In this document: positions 34,265 to 42,697 of the stretch, piece after piece | How positions within the stretch are numbered: position 1 is the first letter of the stretch | Layout of the letters: the number at the start of each line of letters is the position of its first letter | Source: Marivivens niveibacter | Lineage (GTDB): Bacteria > Pseudomonadota > Alphaproteobacteria > Rhodobacterales > Rhodobacteraceae | NCBI RefSeq assembly: GCF_002150005.2 | Contig: NZ_MSPP01000005.1 | Location: 124,001-188,000, forward strand | Reading direction: 5' to 3' | DNA length: 64,000 bases | Notes under the pieces: generated by a model | What the model was told of the DNA's origin: nothing | What the model saw: the letters and a program-made list of their open reading frames with translations, nothing else | The model's database searches: none | Made by a program: the position numbers and the translations under genes

Positions 34265-35179
34265 TTATTCCGTTGGCCTATTCATTAGCGTCTCCGCTTC
34301 GTGACGAAGAATGTCGGCTAAGACTTCGCTACCGGGCCGTGGTTCGGGCAACTGGGGTTGTATCAGCGCGAGGTCTCGGTTTGCGGCTGTGTCGCTGATA
34401 GCTAAAAGGCTGACATCGGTGCCCCGCCGTGCCTCCGTCGCGGCATAGATACTGGGCAGTATGGCAATGCCCGCGCCGGTAGCAGCCATTAGGCGGATCG
34501 CATCGAGGCTGGTGCCTTCATATTCATCAGAGACCCGGCCGCCAGCACGCGCAGCCAGACCCGCAACGATATGAGAGAGTCTGTGCATTGAACCCAACGT
34601 AAGAAGTGTCTGCCCTCGCAAGTCACCAATTCTTAAAGCCGAATTGCTTTGCGCCAAAGGGTGGTCGAGTGCCATTGCAGCCCAGAGGTGTTCTTTGAAT
34701 AGATGTGCTTTGCGCGCGCCCGGGTGGTCTTCGGGCGTCGAGATGATCATGTCTAATCGACCGCTGCGTAGCCCTTCGCTTAGGTCTCGGGTGCTTTCTT
34801 CCCGCACGATCAGGCGAAAACTTGGGTGCTCTGCATGCAGGCGGCGGACGACCTCGGGTAGCAGGTAGGGGCCAATTGAGGGCAGAACCCCAAGGCGCAG
34901 GCGTCCTTGGAAGATACCGCCCCCCTGCGCCGCTGCGCGTAGATCCTCGAGCTCGTGCAAAATCTGGCGCGCACGCCGGACGATCTCTTTTCCGACTGGG
35001 GTGATTTTGGCGCCTGCACGGCCGCGTTGAAACAAGGTGATGCCAAGGTCGGCTTCGACATCGGCCAACTGAGCAGACAGACTGGGCTGACTGACGTTCA
35101 ATTGTGCAGCGGCCAGCCCCACTTGGCCCGTGTCGGCCACGGCAACGATATATTCGAGTTGGCGGAGGGTAGGTCTCAT
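34265..35179 (-). CDS. LysR-family transcriptional regulator
   Basis: The 304-residue regulator has the N-terminal winged helix (LRQLEYIVAVADTGQVGLAAAQLNVSQPSLSAQLADVEADLG) and a periplasmic-binding-protein-like effector domain (about 90-295). It resembles OxyR-like members in the DNA-binding part, but I see no redox-active Cys pair; in fact the sequence appears to lack Cys, so it is not a peroxide sensor. It is divergent from nhaA, with 98 bases between start codons, and probably controls nhaA-sbtA in response to a small ligand or ion state. Confidence 0.9.
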   Translation of the reverse strand: MRPTLRQLEYIVAVADTGQVGLAAAQLNVSQPSLSAQLADVEADLGITLFQRGRAGAKITPVGKEIVRRARQILHELEDLRAAAQGGGIFQGRLRLGVLPSIGPYLLPEVVRRLHAEHPSFRLIVREESTRDLSEGLRSGRLDMIISTPEDHPGARKAHLFKEHLWAAMALDHPLAQSNSALRIGDLRGQTLLTLGSMHRLSHIVAGLAARAGGRVSDEYEGTSLDAIRLMAATGAGIAILPSIYAATEARRGTDVSLLAISDTAANRDLALIQPQLPEPRPGSEVLADILRHEAETLMNRPTE

Positions 35180-35190
35180 ATAGCTTTTAC

Positions 35191-35205
35191 CTATTTAAAA
35201 GATAG
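35191..35205. promoter_or_regulatory. Candidate LysR operator
   Basis: CTATTTAAAAGATAG is a 15-base interrupted palindrome (CTAT...ATAG) fitting the T-N11-A rule for LysR sites. It lies 12 bases before the lysR start and about 70 bases before nhaA, a normal position for an autoregulatory recognition site. Confidence 0.5.
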
Positions 35206-35277
35206 TTAGCATATATTTTACTTAATATTAAATTCAAACGATAACATGGCGGACCCTGCTCAAACCCGGAGACCACA

Positions 35278-36471
35278 ATGAAAAAAACCCTCAACCATGT
35301 TCAAGCATTCATGAAGATGGAGGCCAGCGCAGGCCTTGTGCTGATGGGGGTTGCCGTTTTCGCCGTAATCGCCGCCAATACGGCGCTTTCTCCCATCTAC
35401 GAAGGTTTCCTAAGCACTTACATCACGGTGGGTGTCGGGAGTTTTGAAATCGCAAAACCGGCACTGCTGTGGATCAATGACGGGTTGATGGCTATCTTCT
35501 TCTTCCTCGTCGGCCTTGAGATCAAACGAGAGGTGCTTGCCGGTGAATTATCCAGCTTTGACAAGGCACTGCTGCCGGTTCTGGCTGCAATCGGCGGTAT
35601 GCTGGTGCCGGGATTGGTGTTTTTCGCGATCAACGCGGGCACACCAGAGAACCTGAACGGCTGGGCTATTCCCACGGCAACTGACATTGCTTTTGCTCTG
35701 GGTATCCTTGCGCTATTGGGTAGTAGGGTTCCCGTGACGCTGAAAATCTTCCTGCTGGCCATTGCGATCATTGATGACCTTGGTGCAATTATCATCATTG
35801 CTGTTTTCTACACGTCAGAGCTATCTACCAACGCTCTTACATTGTCGATGCTGGGATTTGCGCTGGCAGCCGCGCTGAACCGTATGGGCGTCAGAAAGGC
35901 AGCACCCTATGTGCTGATCGGCATCTTTATGTGGGTCTGTGTGTTGAAATCTGGTGTTCATGCAACGCTGGCCGGTGTGCTGATTGCACTGACCATCCCG
36001 ATGAAGGCGCCCGATCACGAAAAGACCCTGCTGCATCGCATGGAAAAAGGTCTTCACTACTGGGTCGCATTTCTGATTTTGCCAATATTCGCCTTCGCCA
36101 ATGCTGGCGTAAGCCTGCAAAACGTCGCCCTCGCGGACCTTCTGCAACCGCTGCCTTTGGGAATTGCCGCAGGCCTTTTCATTGGTAAACAATTGGGTGT
36201 TCTGGGCTTTACTTGGATCGGCGTGAAAAGCGGCTTGGCCAAACTGCCCATGGGGGTCGAATGGCGCCATGTTTACGGCGTGGCCTGTCTGACCGGTGTT
36301 GGTTTCACCATGAGCCTATTTATCGGGTCACTGGCCTTTGGTGCGGATGAAACGATGAACGCTGTTCGCCTTGGTGTGATCTCTGGATCTATCCTGTCGG
36401 GTACCTTGGGTTTTGCGGTGCTACGTACCGCGAGTCCAAGATCGGCATCCGTTTCCACCGCTGCTGAATAA
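35278..36471 (+). CDS. nhaA: Na+/H+ antiporter NhaA
   Basis: The 397-residue antiporter has about twelve helices and the diagnostic regions FFLVGLEIKREVL (helix II), PTATDIAFALGIL (helix IV, the Asp pair of the pore further on in AIAIIDDLGAIIIIA, helix V) and TGVGFTMSLFIG (helix XI). It exports Na+ in exchange for protons at the inner membrane. It is followed after 21 bases by an SbtA-like transporter, so both are likely one operon. GGAG occurs about eight bases before the ATG. Confidence 0.95.
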   Translation: MKKTLNHVQAFMKMEASAGLVLMGVAVFAVIAANTALSPIYEGFLSTYITVGVGSFEIAKPALLWINDGLMAIFFFLVGLEIKREVLAGELSSFDKALLPVLAAIGGMLVPGLVFFAINAGTPENLNGWAIPTATDIAFALGILALLGSRVPVTLKIFLLAIAIIDDLGAIIIIAVFYTSELSTNALTLSMLGFALAAALNRMGVRKAAPYVLIGIFMWVCVLKSGVHATLAGVLIALTIPMKAPDHEKTLLHRMEKGLHYWVAFLILPIFAFANAGVSLQNVALADLLQPLPLGIAAGLFIGKQLGVLGFTWIGVKSGLAKLPMGVEWRHVYGVACLTGVGFTMSLFIGSLAFGADETMNAVRLGVISGSILSGTLGFAVLRTASPRSASVSTAAE

Positions 36472-36492
36472 ACAAAAAACAAAGGGACAGTC

Positions 36493-37461
36493 ATGGAACT
36501 TTCAATCGCGGCTCTCGCGAGCAATCTGCTCGCGCCAACGATCCTCTTTTTTGTCCTCGGCCTCATCGCTGCGTTGGCTCGCAGCGATCTGTCCATCCCC
36601 GAAGGCGCAGCCAAGGTTATGTCGATCTATCTACTGCTCGCCATCGGGTTCAAAGGTGGCGCGGCCGTCGCCAAAAGCGGGGTTGATGCCCAGCTTGTCG
36701 CATCGTTGGGGGCCGGGATTGTTCTGTCCTTTGTCCTGCCCTTCGCGGCCTATGGGCTTTTGCGCCTAATGACACGGCTGGATGGGTTGAACGCCGCCGC
36801 AGTTGCTGGACATTACGGTTCGATTTCTATCGTTACCTTCGTCACAGCGGTCAGCCTGCTAGACGCACGTGGCATTCAGTCCGAAGGCTACCTCGTGGCT
36901 GTAGCGGCTGTTATGGAAGTGCCCGCCATCATGTCCGCCCTGTGGATTGCGGCGCGCAAAGGCGGGGTGGCGACGGTTGATTCCACGCTTTATCGGCACA
37001 TCCTTGGCAACGGCTCGATTGTGCTGTTGGTTGGATCCTTTGCAATCGGTGCAATCACAGGCGAATCCGGCCTCAACGATTTACACCCCTTTATCGTCGT
37101 GCCTTTCACCGGCGTGTTGGCCGTTTTCCTTTTGGACATGGGATTGTCGGCCGGACGTAGTCTGATGAAAAACCGCAAGGATATCTCTGGAGGGCTGCTC
37201 GCCTTCGGATGCGTGATGCCAATTGTAGGGAGCCTTTTCGGACTGATCTGTGCGGAATTGGTTGGCCTATCGACCGGCGGAACGTTCCTATTGATGGTTC
37301 TAAGTGCATCGGCATCCTACATTGCGGTACCTGCTGCCATGCGTTTGGCGCTGCCCGATGCGAAATCAGGTATCTATCTGACCCTAGCGCTTGGCGTGAC
37401 CTTCCCGTTCAACCTCACCCTTGGAATGCCACTCTATTACATGTTGGCTAGCTGGTTTTAG
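36493..37461 (+). CDS. SbtA-like sodium-dependent bicarbonate transporter
   Basis: The 322-residue inner-membrane protein matches the Sbt_1 (DUF897) family: LLAIGFKGGAAVAKSG early, GHYGSISIVTFVTAVSLL and YLVAVAAVMEVPAIMSALWIA in the middle, and SASASYIAVPAAMRLALPDAKSG near the end, where known SbtA proteins carry their substrate loop. It would import bicarbonate with Na+. Pairing with NhaA makes sense because the antiporter can restore the Na+ gradient. No SbtB-like PII gene is adjacent. Transport specificity is inferred from the family. Confidence 0.85.
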   Translation: MELSIAALASNLLAPTILFFVLGLIAALARSDLSIPEGAAKVMSIYLLLAIGFKGGAAVAKSGVDAQLVASLGAGIVLSFVLPFAAYGLLRLMTRLDGLNAAAVAGHYGSISIVTFVTAVSLLDARGIQSEGYLVAVAAVMEVPAIMSALWIAARKGGVATVDSTLYRHILGNGSIVLLVGSFAIGAITGESGLNDLHPFIVVPFTGVLAVFLLDMGLSAGRSLMKNRKDISGGLLAFGCVMPIVGSLFGLICAELVGLSTGGTFLLMVLSASASYIAVPAAMRLALPDAKSGIYLTLALGVTFPFNLTLGMPLYYMLASWF

Positions 37462-37609
37462 GGGCGCAATGATATCAGCCTTTGAAACTTGGCCTCCTCT
37501 TTCGCAACTGATTATCCCTTCAGGAAACCGGTAATTGTCTAAGGTCAGCAGTGCGGACTAAGTGCTAATTCCAACGTCTGCTTATTGTGGGAATTCGTAC
37601 GCAGCGATC

Positions 37610-38347
37610 TCAATTTGCGAGCCTTTCGCGGGCTGCGAAAATTGCGGTCAGCCATGCTGTCGATAGGGCGCGATTACCGGAATGATCTCCGTCTGGCACA
37701 ATTATCAGTTTGTTGGATATACCCAAACTGTCCAGATGCTTGGCATAGTTTTGACTAAGTGCAGATGGCGTGGTCGAATCTTGGCTGCCAGAAATTATAG
37801 TGACATGAGTTGCATTAGATGGGTTGAAATCCATCGGTGAAACAGAGCGAACAATCGTATCCTCTGGCCACTGAGGGTTCAGTTCTCGCCACATGGCAAG
37901 GTCACAAGGGCAAGCCACCAAAATTACTTCGTCAACAACGGCGTTTCCGAAAGAAAGCGCGAGCGCTAGCTGCGCCGCGCCTCCCGAATGTCCGACAGCC
38001 ACGATAGGCGCATCTTGGCCAATACGGTCGAGATTTTCTGCAATAATTTTCGCGTTCTCAATAGTGTACTGGTCTCTGCGTCCGAAATTTTCGCCGGGAC
38101 TTTGCCGTCCCCACGGATCTTGGTATCCAGGACGAAGTAACATATGGACAGTTGCTTCAGGAATGCGGCGCGCGATATCGGCACCAAAAGCGAAATAGCT
38201 CAATGGATCACCGCCATTGCCTTCGTCGCCATGCAACAGAACAATCGACAATTCGGAGCCAGTACCAATCTGCAGCCCATCTAAAGTGGTTTGGGATTTT
38301 GCAGGCGTGCTGAAAGCCAACAAGAACGCGAGCATCAGATACTTCAT
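37610..38347 (-). CDS. Secreted alpha/beta hydrolase
   Basis: The 245-residue protein begins with a signal peptide (MKYLMLAFLLAFSTPAKS). The fold shows LSIVLLHGDEGNGG (oxyanion strand), the nucleophile elbow AVGHSGGAA (Ser), a probable acid Asp in SGSQDSTTP and the His in PDGDHSG. The substrate is unknown; short esters are typical. The ATG at 38347 is preferred because it places the signal peptide at the start. Repeat copy I lies just upstream of its promoter region. Confidence 0.82.
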   Translation of the reverse strand: MKYLMLAFLLAFSTPAKSQTTLDGLQIGTGSELSIVLLHGDEGNGGDPLSYFAFGADIARRIPEATVHMLLRPGYQDPWGRQSPGENFGRRDQYTIENAKIIAENLDRIGQDAPIVAVGHSGGAAQLALALSFGNAVVDEVILVACPCDLAMWRELNPQWPEDTIVRSVSPMDFNPSNATHVTIISGSQDSTTPSALSQNYAKHLDSLGISNKLIIVPDGDHSGNRALSTAWLTAIFAARERLAN

Positions 38348-38452
38348 AGCGAGTACTGGTTTTACGTTTCCAACCGCGGTGCATTTCATCAGCGACAGGC
38401 TTTCCAATTTTTATAACAACAGATATTCGCAGCAGTGCAGAACTTCTGCAAG

Positions 38453-38500
38453 ATGGGCTCGACGCGGTCCTGTGGCAGCGCGGCGGAACCTTGGGCTCAT
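38453..38500 (+). repeat. Dispersed intergenic repeat, copy I (head only)
   Basis: ATGGGCTCGACGCGGTCCTG followed by GGCAGCGCGGCGGAACC matches the first about 45 bases of copies F and H. The remainder is absent. Confidence 0.6.
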
Positions 38501-38524
38501 AAAGCTCTGACTTTAGTGCCTCAG

Positions 38525-39019
38525 TTAATCGCAATTATTCGGAATGGCGTTCGGCCCATCAACAAATTCCGTTTGCATCGTGAAGGCAACAATTTCTGAC
38601 AAACACTGAACAGTAGGGATCGGTGCCCCTTGCAGAATAAAGAAATACAGACGCAACGATTGTCCGTTTTCACGCTCGCTATAAAAATACCTTAGTTTAT
38701 CTGCATTTAGATCCAGATTATAACCCGGATGATCTGTGACCTGAGGAACAAGATTTATTTCTGACCAATTATTCAAAAGATAGATTGCAACGTTGGTTTG
38801 ATCCAAAGTGAAACCTTCAAGAACAAAGCGATAGTCCGTTGTTTTTGAAAGTTCGTGGGCAATCGACTTGGAGATCATCAAAGATGCCTCCCTCTCTCTA
38901 AATGGAGAAATGACCACCAAATTTTGGGAGACTACCCCCGTCTGCGTCGTTTCTTTCGCCAAAAGCACGTTAGTAGACAAAAGTGAAAAAACGAGAAAAG
39001 TGTATAATCTGAAACGCAT
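38525..39019 (-). CDS. Secreted protein of unknown function, 164 residues
   Basis: A signal peptide (MRFRLYTFLVFSLLSTNVLLAKE) is followed by a mixed alpha/beta domain with two Cys residues (VQCLSEI and the penultimate NNCD). No family is recognised. Base composition is visibly more AT-rich than that of neighbours such as nhaA, which suggests separate acquisition. It is divergent from the YdeI-like gene across a 416-base gap. Confidence 0.6.
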   Translation of the reverse strand: MRFRLYTFLVFSLLSTNVLLAKETTQTGVVSQNLVVISPFREREASLMISKSIAHELSKTTDYRFVLEGFTLDQTNVAIYLLNNWSEINLVPQVTDHPGYNLDLNADKLRYFYSERENGQSLRLYFFILQGAPIPTVQCLSEIVAFTMQTEFVDGPNAIPNNCD

Positions 39020-39435
39020 ATGCCTATTAATTTTTATTCAAATCTCAGTGGATCCCGTTGAGGGCCATTAACTCTTGGTGGGCGCCTTGCTCCACCATTT
39101 AGCTACCATCTATTATAACAATTCTATCACAGGTAGTGGATTACTTTCATGATGCTACTTCATTTGTTGCGTCATAAAGCAATGCATTTCCAGGAATAGA
39201 ATTAGAAGCTGCTTACTGCGCTTTACCTCTGCTCGTTACTTGCGCAGCGAAAGATTTCTTTCCGCCCTAATCTTAGGGCACTCACTATCGACCCAGAGCC
39301 GCCTTTGATCGCGCCAATTAGTTGCTGCGCTCACAGCGCGCATAGCGGGCCTTTGCCGAAGGAAGAGTTCAAGCACCAAGGCTTTGTTCGTCGGGCAGGT
39401 TTGACTGTCGATAAGCCACATCTACCTTCAGGAAC
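39020..39435. other. Intergenic stretch without a supported gene
   Basis: This region is AT-rich in its first half and GC-richer in its second. Short frames exist on both strands but none has a ribosome site or recognisable domain. It presumably holds the promoters for the two divergent flanking genes. Confidence 0.4.
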
Positions 39436-39981
39436 ATGAAGGACCTAGAAGTTACATCAACTGACCAGCTTTGGGGGTGGCTCGCCGAAAACCACGCACT
39501 CGAAGACAGCATTCAGCTGATCACGTGGAAGGCAGCACATCCCGATAAATACGTTAGTCGCGAAGATGTGCTAGATGCACTCATTGCCCATGGTTGGATT
39601 GATGGGCGGCGGTTTGTCGTGGATGATGACCGAACAGCTCAACTAATCACCGTTCGCAAGCAACAAGCTTGGTCAAAGTCATATAAGGACAGAGTAGAGC
39701 GCTTACGTAGCGACAACCTTATGCATCCAGCTGGCGAGGCAATGGTTGCAAAAGGCAAGGAGTCTGGACTTTGGTCTTTCTTTGACGATGTTGACGCGCT
39801 CATAGTTCCAAAAGATCTTGCAGAGACGTTGGATCAAGAGCTTTGGGAGGCTTTCGCTCCCTCTTATAAACGTAATGTGCTACGCTGGATCAAGATCGCG
39901 AAAACGCCCCAGACAAGGGCCACGCGCATCGCGAAAGTGGTCGAGGCAACGCGAGACAATCGCAAACTACCTCAGATGTAG
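39436..39981 (+). CDS. YdeI/OmpD-associated family protein
   Basis: The 181-residue protein matches the YdeI family: LIAHGWIDGRRFVVDDDRTAQLITVRKQQAWSKSYKDRVERL in the middle and FAPSYKRNVLRWIKIAKTPQTRATRIAKVVEAT near the end, the latter being the family hallmark. Members are small cytoplasmic proteins linked in places to envelope stress or peptide tolerance, without a defined biochemical role. CAGGAAC precedes the ATG. It stands alone. Confidence 0.8.
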   Translation: MKDLEVTSTDQLWGWLAENHALEDSIQLITWKAAHPDKYVSREDVLDALIAHGWIDGRRFVVDDDRTAQLITVRKQQAWSKSYKDRVERLRSDNLMHPAGEAMVAKGKESGLWSFFDDVDALIVPKDLAETLDQELWEAFAPSYKRNVLRWIKIAKTPQTRATRIAKVVEATRDNRKLPQM

Positions 39982-40155
39982 ATTATGCGTTCGCGCAAGA
40001 CCCCTAGTTGCCGTTCAAACCGGAATTGGTCACTGCGCTGTGGCTTTGCCGAAGCGGTATTTCATCAAATGAAGTACGCACTCGTGAAGGCGTACCGACG
40101 CCCGTTGATTTCGAAAACAGGCTGATCAACTGAACAAGGCAGGTGTCCACAAATC

Positions 40156-40339
40156 TCAAAGCCCAATAGCGCGATAATAGCCTGCAATGCGTTCGATCGT
40201 CACCGCGTAAGCTATTGTGCGCAGAGACACCTGTTTGCCTTGCACCTAATACCCAATGATATCCGCGAAAGCGCGGGTCATGATCTCTTCCAGCCCTGAG
40301 CGTACCAAGTCGATCTCGCCTGCTTCTTGCGCAATGGCG
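40156..40339 (-). pseudogene. C-terminal fragment of a glutamate dehydrogenase
   Basis: The minus strand from about 40339 reads AIAQEAGEIDLVRSGLEEIM and TRAFADIIGY, then an in-frame stop, then LRTIAYAVTIERIAGYYRAI and a TGA at 40158-40156. This is the conserved end of Glu/Leu/Phe/Val dehydrogenases (SGLE...AY..., LRTAAY...AI.K...Y...G). Only about 60 codons survive and one stop interrupts them, so it is dead. Its 5' side is cut where a HlyD fragment begins on the other strand. Confidence 0.7.
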
Positions 40340-40521
40340 AATACTATTTCGCAGTGACGCTCGAGTCAGAGCAAAACTATTTCGACGCGGGAAATGGCCG
40401 TCAGCTCCCCATCATTCTCGGTATGGTCGCAACGACCGAAATCCTGACCGGCGAAAGAACGGTTCTGCAATATTTGCTGAAACCGCTGAACCGCGCCTCG
40501 GACGCATTTCGCGAAAGATGA
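40327..40521 (+). pseudogene. C-terminal fragment of a HlyD-type secretion adaptor
   Basis: The frame reads NGEYYFAVTLESEQNYFDAG, LPIILGMVATTEILTGERTV and LQYLLKPLNRASDAFRER before a TGA. This is the ending of type I secretion membrane-fusion proteins (GMVA..ILTG.RTVL.YLLKP). About 63 codons remain; the rest of the gene is missing on the 5' side. It could mark the former position of an RTX export operon, since an RTX protein lies at 27.5 kb, but that link is inference. Confidence 0.72.
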
Positions 40522-40925
40522 CCGAGCCCCCCGCAGCGGCGACATATGAATCATTCGCGCGCACTGCGTGGGTACAGGTGCCATTCATCCACCCAGCAGC
40601 GGAAGTCCGAAAACCGCCTTTACTACACAGTGCTATCGACCTCCATAGCTGCTATTAGATTTGAATTCATAGCTACGTTGCTGCTGTAGCGAAGCGAATT
40701 ATACTTTCCACGGTCTGCTGGAGCGCACTTATCACCGCAGGCACATCAAACTAAGTAAATTTGGATATCTCAAAACATCCTGGCCCACAGTTAATGCCGT
40801 CTGTGAAAGATTGCTCGAGTTCAAGTTGGCGGGTCCCTGATCGGCGCTTTTATGGTGGCCTGTTGAAGATACATGCCTTCGCGCTGCCTCTGAAATCTTA
40901 GTTTAGATTAGCTCCCCGCAAGCAA

Positions 40926-40946
40926 TGTTTTTGTTCAACAAAAACA
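40926..40946. promoter_or_regulatory. Perfect 21-base palindrome upstream of mobC
   Basis: TGTTTTTGTT (40926-40935), C, AACAAAAACA (40937-40946). It lies about 80 bases before the mobC start. It could be an operator for the mob operon, for example bound by the ribbon-helix-helix MobC protein, or part of an origin of transfer. It is preserved in the dead copy at 31147-31167. Confidence 0.55.
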
Positions 40947-41025
40947 GGACGATAATTTTTTGTTTAGGCTTAACACTTCCTTAACTTCTGCAACCAACTT
41001 GCCCCCTAACGGAGCAATGAAAGGT

Positions 41026-41385
41026 ATGAGAAAATCAAAAGGCGGCAGGCCAAGACAGTTACACAACAAAACCCGCACGGTTGCAGTTCGGCTTACTGAA
41101 CGTGAATACGAGGCGCTTGCGCAAAGCGCTGCTGGCAGGCCCGTTTCGACGACATTGAGGACGCTCGCTTTTGCAGCACAGAAGCATCAACGCCCGAATA
41201 ATAACGTGGCCAATCAGGAGCGCTGGCAGGAATTGGGGAGCTTGAGCGAAAGCCTCTCGGTACTCATTCGTACGATCACAAAACACAATGACCCGCGTTG
41301 GGCCCTTACCCTAGCAATTTTAAATCGCGTTTTGACAGCGCTTGAAGAGACTCGGATAGACCTCATCAAACAGGCGGCGCCATGA
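41026..41385 (+). CDS. mobC: MobC-like relaxosome accessory protein
   Basis: The 119-residue basic protein begins MRKSKGGRPRQ and has a ribbon-helix-helix-like segment (TRTVAVRLTEREYEALAQSAAG), then a helical C-terminus, the layout of MobC-type relaxosome proteins that help the relaxase find oriT. A second ATG at 41017 is possible, but GGAG at 41011-41014 is too close to it. The stop overlaps the relaxase ATG as ATGA. Name by family resemblance and position. Confidence 0.7.
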   Translation: MRKSKGGRPRQLHNKTRTVAVRLTEREYEALAQSAAGRPVSTTLRTLAFAAQKHQRPNNNVANQERWQELGSLSESLSVLIRTITKHNDPRWALTLAILNRVLTALEETRIDLIKQAAP

Positions 41386-42569
41386 TCGGCACGCTTCACA
41401 AAACAACCTCGCCTGAAAGGCTGGTAAGCTATCTCAGTGCGGACTCCGACAAGGCTGGCAGCCCTCGTCCACGAGCTGATCTCGTCATGAGCAACGTTGG
41501 AACAGACCCCCGACAGATTGCCCGACACCTGCGCGCCCTCACCCAATTGCGGCCTGACATTCGAAAGCCGCTATCACATATCGTTTTAGCCGCAGCACCT
41601 AATGATCGCGCGATCCCCGATCCGATCTGGAGAAAGATCGTTCGCACGTGGTGCAAAAAGATGGGCTACGAAAGCTTTGCTGCTTTCTGCCATGGGACCC
41701 ATGTCCATATTGTTGCCAGCCGTGTTTTAGTCACGCGCCGCTTAGTGTCTGATCGATTTGATTATCGCCGCAGCGAGGCCGTTATTAGAGCTCTCGAAAA
41801 GCGGTTCGGCCTCAAACGAACCGCGTCCTCGCACCTCTTGGATTCGAGTGCAAAAGCGTCGCATGTCACAGCGCCCTGTCACGCCGAACTCGCGCTGGCC
41901 GAGGACGGGCAGTTGTCCGCAAAGCGCTACATCCAAACCGCACTGACTGAACTGACCTCGCTCCCGATGGCAATTTCAGATGTTGTCGAAGCTTTGGCTG
42001 AACTGGGGGTCAAAACTCGGACCCGATTTGGGAAAGCCGGCAAGATCCTCGGTTTTTCGTTCAGGTATGCGGGGTACGTCTTTCGCGGATCCTCCCTCGG
42101 TCACGCATTTACTCAGCAATCTTTCATTCAAAAAGGAATTACATATGACAAAGATAAAGAACTTGAAAAACTTAAGCAGGCAAACGCTCTCAGCCAAGAA
42201 AAGGCCGTTGTCTCAGCAAATTGCGAGGCTCAGCAAGTTGATCCAGCAGGACATTCAGCTTCGGCAGTCGATGTTAAAGCAAGCCGAAAATCAGCGGGCG
42301 GCAATAGTCCAGCAAAACAAAATCATCAGGGCCGCAAAGGAGAAAATCCAGACAAACAAAGACGAAATCGGCGAGTTGAAACACGAAGCGGAAAAACTGA
42401 AACGCGACCGAAAGCACCTCCTGACAGTATGCGGAGTCCTAGCCCTGATGACGATCTTCACTCTTTTCTTCATCTCCATCGCGCCAAACAGGGTCTTATA
42501 ATCGACAGCATCAATTGGACCGGGTTCAGCCAACCAGAGCCACCAGGTGATACCAATGATAATTCATAG
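41382..42569 (+). CDS. MOB-P-like relaxase/mobilisation nuclease
   Basis: The 395-residue protein carries the relaxase domain in residues 1-120. A candidate catalytic Tyr is in RLVSYLSA; next come MSNVGTDPRQIARHLRALTQLRP and KPLSHIVLAAAP, then the three-His metal site HGTHVHIVASR. It nicks plasmid DNA at oriT and leads transfer. The C-terminal third (from about residue 255) is low-complexity, charged and rich in Lys/Gln/Arg, and this is exactly where another gene is encoded in the +1 frame. No type IV secretion genes are nearby, so transfer would need a helper. Confidence 0.85.
   Translation: MIGTLHKTTSPERLVSYLSADSDKAGSPRPRADLVMSNVGTDPRQIARHLRALTQLRPDIRKPLSHIVLAAAPNDRAIPDPIWRKIVRTWCKKMGYESFAAFCHGTHVHIVASRVLVTRRLVSDRFDYRRSEAVIRALEKRFGLKRTASSHLLDSSAKASHVTAPCHAELALAEDGQLSAKRYIQTALTELTSLPMAISDVVEALAELGVKTRTRFGKAGKILGFSFRYAGYVFRGSSLGHAFTQQSFIQKGITYDKDKELEKLKQANALSQEKAVVSANCEAQQVDPAGHSASAVDVKASRKSAGGNSPAKQNHQGRKGENPDKQRRNRRVETRSGKTETRPKAPPDSMRSPSPDDDLHSFLHLHRAKQGLIIDSINWTGFSQPEPPGDTNDNS
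42145..42501 (+). CDS. Nested mobilisation membrane protein (MobB-like position)
   Basis: An ATG at 42145 with AAAAGGA eight bases upstream opens 118 codons in the +1 frame inside the relaxase gene. The product has a basic N-terminus, a long coiled coil (residues about 25-90: LSKLIQQDIQLRQSMLKQAE, then EKIQTNKDEIGELKHEAEKL) and one membrane helix near the C-terminus (LTVCGVLALMTIFTLFFISIA). A membrane protein overprinted on the relaxase tail recalls mobB inside mobA of RSF1010, but the sequence is not recognisably MobB. Strong ribosome site and coherent protein features argue that it is real. Confidence 0.7.
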   Translation: MTKIKNLKNLSRQTLSAKKRPLSQQIARLSKLIQQDIQLRQSMLKQAENQRAAIVQQNKIIRAAKEKIQTNKDEIGELKHEAEKLKRDRKHLLTVCGVLALMTIFTLFFISIAPNRVL

Positions 42570-42697
42570 ATGAGCTTGCGACGCTCCTTGGCGGCCGCCT
42601 TCATGGCAATACGAAGTTCCCTTTCATCTTCGCGGTACAACTCACACCGAACCGTTTATCAATCCACGTCCGGAGCAAGGCAAAACCAAAGCGGCGC

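Noticed and set aside
34265-35179. OxyR assignment for the LysR regulator
   Set aside because: No peroxide-sensing Cys residues, and it is divergent from ion transport genes, not from catalase or peroxidase genes.
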